Below are positions 5,676 to 11,679 of a stretch of DNA of 11,679 nucleotides, piece after piece. The notes under the pieces are model-generated. The model was not told the origin of the DNA. It ran no database searches and saw only the letters and a list, made by a program, of their open reading frames with translations. Location: the NCBI GenBank assembly GCA_021797415.1, contig JAJZZT010000524.1:1-11679 (forward strand). Reading direction: 5' to 3'. Position 1 is the stretch's first letter. The number at the start of each line of letters is the position of its first letter. The DNA is from Bacillota bacterium (GTDB lineage Bacteria > Bacillota > Bacilli > Alicyclobacillales > SLC66). The position numbers were made by a program, and so were the translations under genes.

Positions 5676-5798
5676 AATCGCACTCGTTGCTTTCTGCGCC
5701 CATGACCGCTGTTTTTGCGCATACCCCGCACCCGTTCGGCCGGTCCAGAATAACGATCGGACAAACGACTGCACTGCGAAAGGCGATTGATTCGCGCG

Positions 5799-7772
5799 TC
5801 AGCCGCCCTGAAGTTCGATCAGACGGGCGTAGGGGCCGCCGCGTTGAAGCAGTTCACCGTGCGTTCCTTCCTCGACAATGCCGCCGCGTTCGAGCACGAT
5901 GATGCGGTCCGCGTTCCGGATGGTCGACAGTCGATGCGCGATGATGACGAGCGTCTTCTTGTGCGACAGGTCCTCCAGTGCGCGTTGGATCGCGCGCTCG
6001 GTTTCATTGTCCAGGGCGGATGTCGGTTCGTCGAGAATCAGCACCGGCGCATCGCGCAACAGGGCGCGGGCGATGGCGATCCGCTGCCGTTGACCGCCGG
6101 AGAGCCTGTATCCCTGCTCGCCGACAACCGTATCGTAACCCTGTTCAAGACCCGCCACAAATTCGTGGACCTGGGCGCGCTGCGCCGCCTCCATAACCGC
6201 TTCATCGGTTGCGCCGTCCAACCCGAATGCGATGTTTTCCCGGATGGTGCCACTGAAGAGATAGGGATTCTGCGTCACCGTCGCAAGCATCCGGCGGGCG
6301 CGCTCCGGTTCGGCTTGGATGGAAATGCCGCCGATCCGCACATCGCCCGATTCGGGCCGGTACAGGCCGCAAAGCAGACGCGCGGCGGTCGTCTTCCCGG
6401 CGCCGCTGGCCCCGACGAGCGCGACGGTTTCCCGCGGCCGCACCGTCAGCCGCAGGTTGCGAAAGAGAGGTTCCTCCAGCGCGCCGACCCCGGATAATGC
6501 GGACGGATCGATCCAGTCGGCCATGCCCGCATCCCGTCCGGGCGTGAATGTCACATCGCGGATTTCGATGGCGTATCCATCATCCGGAAAACCTGTTCCG
6601 GCGGCGGCTTGGCCGGCATGAATATCGGCAGTCTGCCCAGCCCCGACATCGGCTTTTGCGCCGACATGAACGTCGGCGGCCCTCCCCTTCCCGGCGGCGG
6701 CCATATCGGCATCGGCCCGCACCGCCTCTGCTCCGGAATAAACGCCGGGCGGGCCCACTGTCGCGCTGCCGCGCTCAAGCGGCACACTGTCCAAGCGGCG
6801 CAGGCGGTCGCTGGCGCCAAGCGCCTTCTGGATGTCGTTCCACACTTGGGACATGCGCATGAACGGCTGTTGCACATTGGACATGAGAAAGACAAAGGTC
6901 ATCACCTGGCCGGGCGAGACGCTCCCGTGCAAAGCGCGCTCGGCGACCAGCACGGCCGAGAGGATCTGCGCGCTGCCCTGCACCAGAAACACCAATTGCC
7001 ACATGGCCGACTGCATCCACTCCCGACGCAGCTTCAGGCGATTTTGCCCGGCGCGGCCGTCCGCGTAGTCCGCGACCGTGCGCGCCTCAAGACCGAAGGC
7101 GCGGATGGCCGCCATCTCCTGCAGTGATTCCTGGACCCGCGCGCGAATCGCCGCATCCTGCTCCTGAATTCGCTCCGAAATGCGACGGATGCGCCCGTCA
7201 AAAAACCGTCCCAGCGCGAACAGCACCGGGCCCACCAGCATGGCGACAAGCGCGGCGGCGGAGTTGATGCCAAGCAGGTACCACAGGGCGACAACGCCCA
7301 AAAGAATTTGATACAACACGTCGTCTATCAATGAGGACAGCAGATTGTTCGCCAGGCCGGTGTCGTTGGTCAGGCGCGAGACCAGGTCCGCCGAGTGAAA
7401 GCGCTGCAACCAGGCGAACGGGAAACGGTGCACTTTTTGCAATAAGGCGGCATTGAGCGCGCGGGTTGCATATGCACTGGCGAGATGGCGGCAGAAGTAC
7501 TGCACGGCGGCCAAAATGATCAAACCGAGGCCGATGCCGCCGCAGTCGCGCATCAGGGTGAACAGCGCGCCGAGGCGGTCCGGTTTCATATCCGCGAAAA
7601 AGTATTGTTGGGCGACGCCCGCGCCGATCTCAAACACGATATTGGCTCCGATGAGCACTCCGCCGACGGCAAACGGCAGCCAATATTGCCGCTGGTAAGG
7701 CCAGAGCATGCGCAGGGCGGACCACCAGGTCGCGCGCTTCGGACTGGCCGTGGCCAGTTTCATTTCCATCAT
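5799..7772 (-). CDS. ABC exporter half-transporter (TMD-NBD), second gene of the pair
   Basis: A 657-residue ABCB-type exporter: an N-terminal six-helix membrane domain (about 15-325) fused to a nucleotide-binding domain (about 400-655). The NBD is complete: Walker A GASGAGKT (454-461), Q-loop Q501, signature LSGGQRQ (557-563), Walker B VLILDEP (577-583) with catalytic E582, D-loop SALD, and H-loop H613. It is longer than the usual ~580-600 because of an Ala/Gly/Asp-rich linker (about 332-398, with repeated AD-x-H-x-G) and a second insertion (413-435) before Walker A. The family's A-loop tyrosine is not obvious (DVTFTPGRDAG). Its ATG overlaps the stop codon of the upstream half-transporter by 4 bp (ATGA), so the two are translationally coupled and probably form a heterodimer of the BmrCD/LmrCD type. 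The substrate is unknown; drugs, lipids or peptides are all possible. Confidence 0.93.
   Translation of the reverse strand: MMEMKLATASPKRATWWSALRMLWPYQRQYWLPFAVGGVLIGANIVFEIGAGVAQQYFFADMKPDRLGALFTLMRDCGGIGLGLIILAAVQYFCRHLASAYATRALNAALLQKVHRFPFAWLQRFHSADLVSRLTNDTGLANNLLSSLIDDVLYQILLGVVALWYLLGINSAAALVAMLVGPVLFALGRFFDGRIRRISERIQEQDAAIRARVQESLQEMAAIRAFGLEARTVADYADGRAGQNRLKLRREWMQSAMWQLVFLVQGSAQILSAVLVAERALHGSVSPGQVMTFVFLMSNVQQPFMRMSQVWNDIQKALGASDRLRRLDSVPLERGSATVGPPGVYSGAEAVRADADMAAAGKGRAADVHVGAKADVGAGQTADIHAGQAAAGTGFPDDGYAIEIRDVTFTPGRDAGMADWIDPSALSGVGALEEPLFRNLRLTVRPRETVALVGASGAGKTTAARLLCGLYRPESGDVRIGGISIQAEPERARRMLATVTQNPYLFSGTIRENIAFGLDGATDEAVMEAAQRAQVHEFVAGLEQGYDTVVGEQGYRLSGGQRQRIAIARALLRDAPVLILDEPTSALDNETERAIQRALEDLSHKKTLVIIAHRLSTIRNADRIIVLERGGIVEEGTHGELLQRGGPYARLIELQGG
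6579..6779 (-). other. Low-complexity linker insert in the second ABC gene
   Basis: Residues 332-398 lie between the membrane domain and the nucleotide-binding domain. They are rich in Ala, Gly, Asp and Val, with imperfect repeats of ADVHVGAKADVGAG and ADIHAG type. The partner half-transporter has only a short linker here. It is probably unstructured and came from local DNA duplication of 'gccgacatgaacgtcggc'-like stretches. Confidence 0.6.
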
Positions 7773-9601
7773 GCGATCTCACCCTCTTTCGCGGCAGGTT
7801 CGCCGCTCCCCGTCCGCCCCGCCGCCCCGCTCCCTGCGCGACTGGCTTCGTCCAGCGCACAGTACTCGCCGCCTCTGGCGATCAGGCCCTCGTGCGTGCC
7901 GCTCTCCACCACCCGGCCGGAGCGGATGAACGCGATCTGTTGCGCGTGGCGGATGGTGGAGAGGCGGTGGGCAACCACCAGCGTGGTCCTCCCGCGCATC
8001 GCACGGTCGAGCGCCGCCTGGAGCAGCGCCTCGTTCTCGCTGTCCAGGGCGGAGGTCGGCTCATCGAGCAGAAGAATCGCCGGATCGCGCAACAGGGCGC
8101 GCGCCAGGGCCACCCGCTGCCGTTCGCCGCCGGACAGGAGCAGGCCGCGCTCGCCGATCTGCGTTTCGTAGCCCTGGGGCAAGCGCCGCACAAAATCGTC
8201 GACGCGCGCGAGTTCAGCCGCATGGAGCACTTCGCTTGACGCGGCGCCGGGACGGCCGCACAGGATATTGTCAAAGACCGTGCCGCCAAATACGAGCGTC
8301 TCCTGGGGGACAAAACCGATCTGCCGCCGCCAGTCCACTGCGTCCACAGTTCGCAGGTCGTTCCCGCCAAACAGCAGGCGGCCGCCGTCCGGATCGTAGA
8401 ACCGGAGCAACAGTTGGATGACCGTGCTCTTGCCCCCGCCGCTCGGCCCGACCAGCGCCGTCGTCTGGCCCGCCGGGATGTGCAGCGTGAGGCCGTTCAG
8501 GACCGGCTGGACCGGCTGGTAGCCAAACGAAACATCCTGCAGTTGAAGATCCGCTCCGGCCACGGAAGTACGCGATATGTCGATGCGGGCCGCGCCGTCG
8601 GAAGCCTGCGGTTCGTCCGGTTGGTCCAGCAGTTCGAACACGCGCTGTGACTGCACGATCGCGTTTTGAAATTGCGGCCAGAGCGAAGAAATCTGCCCGA
8701 CCGGCTGCATCAGGTTGCCGAAGGCGACGAGAAACCCGGCGACGGCTCCCAAGTCGAGCACCCCGCGCGCGACCAGATAACCGCCAAATCCAAGAGCGTA
8801 CAGAAGGCCGATGATGTAGACGAGCATCTGCGCCCGCCACATCACGGCTTCGCCGAGAAGCACCTTGCGCTGCCAGCCAAGCGCCGCGCCGGACAGCGCA
8901 AGGTACCGTCTGTGGATCGCGGGCGGCAAAGACAGGCTCTTGACGACCTCCGCTCCTTGGATGCTCTCCTGCACGAATGCCTGCTCTACGGCGTACGCCT
9001 CCTGGCGGCGCATGTAGAGCGTCGACATGCGCTTGCCAAGGGGCGCGATGACAAGCGGAACGACAGCGGCGATCAGCACGGCGCCAAGCGCGAGCAGCGG
9101 ATTGATGTAAACCAGGTAGGCAAGCGTCATCAACACAGCGGCCACATTGCGAAACAGCTTGATTCCCTGCTGGTTGAGAGCGGATTGCGCCTCGTTTGCG
9201 GAGTCGTGCAGGCGGTTCAGCAAATCGGCGCTGTGGTAATCGCGCAACTGTCTCATGGGCATGCGCATGACTTTGCGCAGCAGCGTGTCCTGCAGCCAGA
9301 GGACCGACCGATTGTCCACCACGGCGCTGATCCAGTTCGACAGAAATTGGCTGACGGCAATGGTCGCGACGATGGCGAGACCCAGTATCAGCGACTGGGT
9401 CAATAAAGCGGCGCGACCGTCGACAGCCGCATTGACAATGAGCCGCAGAACCTGGGCGATCAGCGCGCCGGCCGCGGAGGACAGGAGGGCCAGCAGGCAC
9501 AGGACCGCATACAGCGGCAGATACCGTTTGCCGAGGTGAAGCAGCCGGAAGAATGCCGTCCTAAAGCGGATATCGGTTCCGGCGGCAGGCGGGTTGGACA
9601 T
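7769..9601 (-). CDS. ABC exporter half-transporter (TMD-NBD), first gene of the pair
   Basis: A 610-residue ABCB/MsbA-type half-exporter of standard length: membrane domain (about 20-325), then NBD (about 345-585). All ATPase motifs are canonical: A-loop Y361 (VSFGYQP), Walker A GPSGGGKS (385-392), Q-loop Q433, signature LSGGERQ (489-495), Walker B ILLLDEP (509-515) with E514, D-loop SALD (517-520) and H-loop H545. The C-terminal tail (588-610) is Gly/Ala/Glu-rich. The start was set at ATG 9601 (MSNPPAAG); in-frame starts further upstream run into the hydrolase gene. The ribosome binding site is weak (AGAAGG 13 nt upstream). The stop overlaps the start of the second half-transporter by 4 bp. 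Both partners keep the catalytic Glu, so unlike many heterodimeric exporters neither ATP site looks clearly dead. Confidence 0.93.
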   Translation of the reverse strand: MSNPPAAGTDIRFRTAFFRLLHLGKRYLPLYAVLCLLALLSSAAGALIAQVLRLIVNAAVDGRAALLTQSLILGLAIVATIAVSQFLSNWISAVVDNRSVLWLQDTLLRKVMRMPMRQLRDYHSADLLNRLHDSANEAQSALNQQGIKLFRNVAAVLMTLAYLVYINPLLALGAVLIAAVVPLVIAPLGKRMSTLYMRRQEAYAVEQAFVQESIQGAEVVKSLSLPPAIHRRYLALSGAALGWQRKVLLGEAVMWRAQMLVYIIGLLYALGFGGYLVARGVLDLGAVAGFLVAFGNLMQPVGQISSLWPQFQNAIVQSQRVFELLDQPDEPQASDGAARIDISRTSVAGADLQLQDVSFGYQPVQPVLNGLTLHIPAGQTTALVGPSGGGKSTVIQLLLRFYDPDGGRLLFGGNDLRTVDAVDWRRQIGFVPQETLVFGGTVFDNILCGRPGAASSEVLHAAELARVDDFVRRLPQGYETQIGERGLLLSGGERQRVALARALLRDPAILLLDEPTSALDSENEALLQAALDRAMRGRTTLVVAHRLSTIRHAQQIAFIRSGRVVESGTHEGLIARGGEYCALDEASRAGSGAAGRTGSGEPAAKEGEIA

Positions 9602-9607
9602 GAGGGC

Positions 9608-9642
9608 ACCACTACCTTCTGCGGATATGATTGGATAGTGGT
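9608..9642 (-). promoter_or_regulatory. Inverted repeat at the translation start of the ABC operon
   Basis: ACCACTA (9608-9614) and TAGTGGT (9636-9642) form a perfect 7-bp inverted repeat with a 21-nt loop, ending 6 nt before the ATG at 9601. In the mRNA one arm adjoins the presumed Shine-Dalgarno AGAAGG, so pairing could limit ribosome access. It could equally be an operator or chance. Confidence 0.3.
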
Positions 9643-9711
9643 ATTCTAGCAAGTGGGAAGATTCACAGCATCCGTCTGAGGGCTGATCTTGCGGCGGACG
9701 AAAGGTGTATC

Positions 9712-10564
9712 TCAGTCCTGCAGAAAGTCCGCGATCTGCGCCGCAAACGCCGACGGTTCTTCGAGGAATGGATAGTGGTTGCTGTCCGGGAACACGACCA
9801 GCCGCGAGGCGGGCAGGTGGGCGTGTATTTCGCGCGAACAGCGAAGCGGGCACTGGACATCGTGCCGCCCGCACAGCACCAGGCTGCGCACAGTGACGCG
9901 GGACAGATGAGAAACGAGGTTGAAGCGCGGGAAATCGACCTGGGAAAAATGGGCGAGACGCCGCGCCGCCGTCTGTTTGTAGACATCTCCGGAAAAGTAG
10001 GATTCATAGCGTTCGGGTCGGTGAAGAGAGAAACACGCAATCTCCCGCGCATGGCGAGAACGCTGTTCCGGGGAGAGTACCTCCTGCAGTTGCAGACGGC
10101 GCAACTCCTGCATGCGCTCGAACTGCGGATGCTCCGGATGATAGATACAGTCCGGCTGCGAAACGTATTCATTGGACGCGGCTGCCCCGGCAACGATCAG
10201 GGATGTCAATGAGGCGCCGTGCGCGACTGCGTACAGGAGGACCCAGCATACCTCCTGTGGAGTGGCCGGCAAAGTCCCATCTGTCGAAACCGAAAGATCT
10301 TCGGACAGCTTCAAGGTCTTTCACGGTTTCTTCCATATCGAGTTCCGCTTCCTCAGCGGCCTTTTGCGACTGGCCCGCCTCTCTCGGATTGACCAGAAAC
10401 ACCTGCCGATGCGGCGTGAAGCAGTTGGCGAAACGGTCTCCCGTCTCATTGAATGCAGAGTACAGGTGCGTCACGCACAGAGGACGCCCCTCGCCGTGCG
10501 TGAAGACTTCGAACCTGCCGCGCGCCGTGGCGGCGAACACCCTCTCCCACTTTGTTTCACACAT
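9712..10564 (-). pseudogene. alpha/beta fold hydrolase (proline iminopeptidase-like), single-base frameshift
   Basis: The gene is split into two frames by one extra base. From ATG 10564 (GGGGAGGAG 7 nt upstream) the first frame encodes an alpha/beta hydrolase N-terminus with the nucleophile elbow GHSTGG (Ser102). It then derails at a GGG run (minus-strand complement of 10242-10244). The second frame continues as LLYAVAHGASLTSLIVAG and carries the other triad members: Asp in CGRHDVQ and His in PDSNHYPFLEEP. Removing one G gives GGML-V-LLYAVAHG and one 283-residue protein, a normal family length, with triad S102, D235, H263. Nothing else is damaged, so this is a very recent mutation, a phase-variable tract (short for that) or a sequencing error. 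As read, the product stops soon after the shift and is inactive. Family members are aminopeptidases or esterases; substrate unknown. Confidence 0.85.
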
Positions 10565-10571
10565 GATCTGT

Positions 10572-10580
10572 CTCCTCCCC
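10572..10580 (-). promoter_or_regulatory. Shine-Dalgarno site of the hydrolase gene
   Basis: GGGGAGGAG on the minus strand, 7 nt before the ATG at 10564. It fixes the start inside a longer open frame and shows that the gene's translation signal is intact despite the frameshift downstream. Confidence 0.75.
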
Positions 10581-10665
10581 GTGTGGTTCTTTGGCCTTTC
10601 AACCGTTGCGGCCATCACAAGGCCATGCCAAATGCATCGCGGGCTTTATCACTGCCCCCCCTGAT

Positions 10666-10683
10666 AATGGCGCCGGCGCCATT
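10666..10683. other. Perfect 18-bp palindrome 3' of the AI-2E-family gene
   Basis: AATGGCGCCGGCGCCATT reads the same on both strands. It lies 19 bp after the AI-2E-family stop codon and about 100 bp before the hydrolase start. As RNA it could form a GC-rich stem, but with almost no loop and no good U-run on the minus strand (TATCAGG follows), so a standard terminator is doubtful. It may be a protein-binding site. Confidence 0.5.
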
Positions 10684-10701
10684 TTGCGCAATCGGTCTTG
10701 C

Positions 10702-11679
10702 TCACGCGCCGGTTCGCGACGCGCGCACCTGTTCCCAGACGACTTTCAGCACGGCCAGGAGCGGCACCGCAAAGATCAGTCCAACCACTCCGCCCGTCTC
10801 TCCGGCAAACATAATGGCAAGCAGGATGACGACAGGATGAAGGTTCATCGTGCGTCCCATGATCCACGGGGAGATCACGTTGCCCTCCAACTGCTGTACG
10901 ACGAGATTGACCAGCAACACCTTGACCAGCATCACGTTGGAGACGCCGAACGCCATCAGCAGAGCGGGCGCTGCGCCAAGAAACGGCCCCACGTAAGGGA
11001 TCACGTTGGTCAACGCGACGATGGAAGACAACAAAAGCGCATAAGGCATCCCCACGACGAGCAGCCCGGCAAGCGTTGCCGTTCCGACCAGCAGCATGAC
11101 CAGCAACTGGCCGCGGACATACAGTCCGAGCGAATGATCCACGCCGGACAGAATGCGCGCCACCGCGTCGCGCCGGGCGGCGGGGAACAACCGCACCACC
11201 AACTGCGTGAACAGCGAATAATCCTTCAGCAGATAAAATGTGAGAAACGGAATGACCAGAGCCGAGACCGCGCCGCTGATAATATCGCGGATTCCGAGCA
11301 ACGCCCCGGACAGCCACGCGACCACACCCGTCTCTGCAGCGGTAAGCGCGCGTTCCAATCCGAGCCGGACGCCGTTTGGCAAAACGCGTGCGGCAAAGGA
11401 CAGATGATCCAGCATGTTGTTGAATACCGTCACAAAGGCGGGCAGTTGTTTGAGCAGAGCGCCCAGTTGCGCGCCGAACACCGGCATGAGATTCACAAGG
11501 ACCACGCCGCCCAGCGCGGCCAGTACGATATAGATCAGTAAAATGGCCACCGTGCGCGGAACGCGGCGCGCGTGCAGCAGATCCACCACGGGCCGCAGCA
11601 CGTACGTCGCGATCAGGGCGACGACAAGCGGTCCGGCGACCGCCCAGACGATGTGCCAGATATCAAGGAAGAAACCGCG
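10702..11679 (-). CDS. AI-2E family transporter (PF01594-like), N-terminus cut by window edge
   Basis: Polytopic membrane protein; 325 residues are visible and the frame stays open to the right edge (FFLDIWHIVWAVAGPLVV and on), so a GTG at 11601 is not the start and only the first few residues are missing. Family features: N-terminal helices (from about residue 5 and 40), a soluble-like middle segment (70-135), the YLLKDY segment, NVIPYVGPFLGAAPA (about 225-239), and QQLEGNVISPWIMGRTMNLHP (about 262-282). These are typical of the AI-2E/TqsA/PerM group (COG0628). Despite the name, members include Na+/H+ antiporter-like and export proteins, so autoinducer transport should not be assumed. It is on the same strand as the hydrolase and ABC genes, but a 137-bp gap with a palindrome separates it from them. 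Confidence 0.92.
   Translation of the reverse strand, partial: RGFFLDIWHIVWAVAGPLVVALIATYVLRPVVDLLHARRVPRTVAILLIYIVLAALGGVVLVNLMPVFGAQLGALLKQLPAFVTVFNNMLDHLSFAARVLPNGVRLGLERALTAAETGVVAWLSGALLGIRDIISGAVSALVIPFLTFYLLKDYSLFTQLVVRLFPAARRDAVARILSGVDHSLGLYVRGQLLVMLLVGTATLAGLLVVGMPYALLLSSIVALTNVIPYVGPFLGAAPALLMAFGVSNVMLVKVLLVNLVVQQLEGNVISPWIMGRTMNLHPVVILLAIMFAGETGGVVGLIFAVPLLAVLKVVWEQVRASRTGA

Larger units (their letters stand above)
5469..5798. other. Intergenic region between the ABC operon and the XRE gene
   Basis: About 330 bp with no credible protein gene. It holds the two CAACC-N3-GGTTG dyads and presumably the XRE promoter. In-frame TTG and ATG codons upstream of 5468 (5564, 5507, 5489) would extend the XRE protein but lack ribosome binding sites and give un-protein-like sequence. 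No intrinsic terminator with a T-run was seen after the ABC operon stop at 5799, so read-through into the XRE gene is possible. Confidence 0.45.

Noticed and set aside
10230..10260. Programmed frameshift in the hydrolase gene
   Set aside because: There is no classic slippery heptamer or rare-codon/stop arrangement, and this family is not known for recoding; a simple one-base insertion or sequencing error explains it.
10591..11541. Long plus-strand open frame opposite the AI-2E-family gene
   Set aside because: Its Gln/His/Arg-rich composition is that of an antisense shadow; the minus strand encodes a recognised membrane protein.
11599..11601. GTG at 11601 as the start of the AI-2E-family gene
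   Set aside because: The frame stays open to the window edge and the upstream codons encode the family's first hydrophobic helix, so the true start lies outside the window.

Overview
The window looks like chromosomal DNA of a fairly GC-rich, low-G+C-lineage Gram-positive (Bacillales; an Alicyclobacillaceae-like host such as Effusibacillus, Tumebacillus or Kyrpidia would fit). This is inference, from strong GGAGG-type ribosome binding sites, GTG/TTG starts, and Firmicutes-style families (DinB/YfiT-like protein, AI-2E exporter-like protein, paired ABC half-exporters, XRE regulator). There are no tRNA or rRNA genes, no CRISPR array and no recognisable transposase.

Layout. Positions 1-1024 (minus strand): the 5' end of a COG3910-like AAA ATPase gene (cut by the window edge), preceded by an SDR oxidoreductase gene, with a 156-bp inverted-repeat element between them. 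Positions 1324-2455 (plus): an unrecognised Trp-rich protein and a DinB-family protein, 25 bp apart. Positions 2490-2695: a second, 206-bp member of the same element family. Positions 2848-4308 (plus): an MFS transporter. The remaining genes are all on the minus strand. In transcription order they are an AI-2E-family transporter (cut by the right edge), an alpha/beta hydrolase broken by one extra base, two ABC half-exporters overlapping by 4 bp, and an XRE regulator with an unusual Cys/His repeat tail. The regulator meets the MFS gene tail to tail.

Most interesting material. (1) Two diverged copies of a non-coding element lie directly 3' of protein genes and in the same orientation relative to them. 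They share terminal inverted repeats and a central hairpin whose stem bases have changed in a compensatory way, so a structure seems to be conserved. The copy at 119-274 has a 5-bp target duplication that includes the SDR stop codon; removing it rebuilds a tight SDR-ATPase gene pair. (2) The XRE protein ends in seven CxxC motifs at an exact 14-residue period, six of them CxxCH, after a linker of six 7-residue units. (3) Two near-identical CAACC-N3-GGTTG dyads, 101 bp apart, lie upstream of that regulator gene and are candidate operators. (4) The hydrolase frameshift is one G in a GGG run; removing it restores a 283-residue protein with a full catalytic triad.

How the genes work together. The ABC pair is clearly one translationally coupled operon and probably forms a heterodimeric exporter. 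The XRE regulator is downstream on the same strand, about 330 bp away, and could control itself and/or the exporter, but no ligand can be read from the sequence. The other genes look like ordinary housekeeping or accessory functions with no evident shared pathway.
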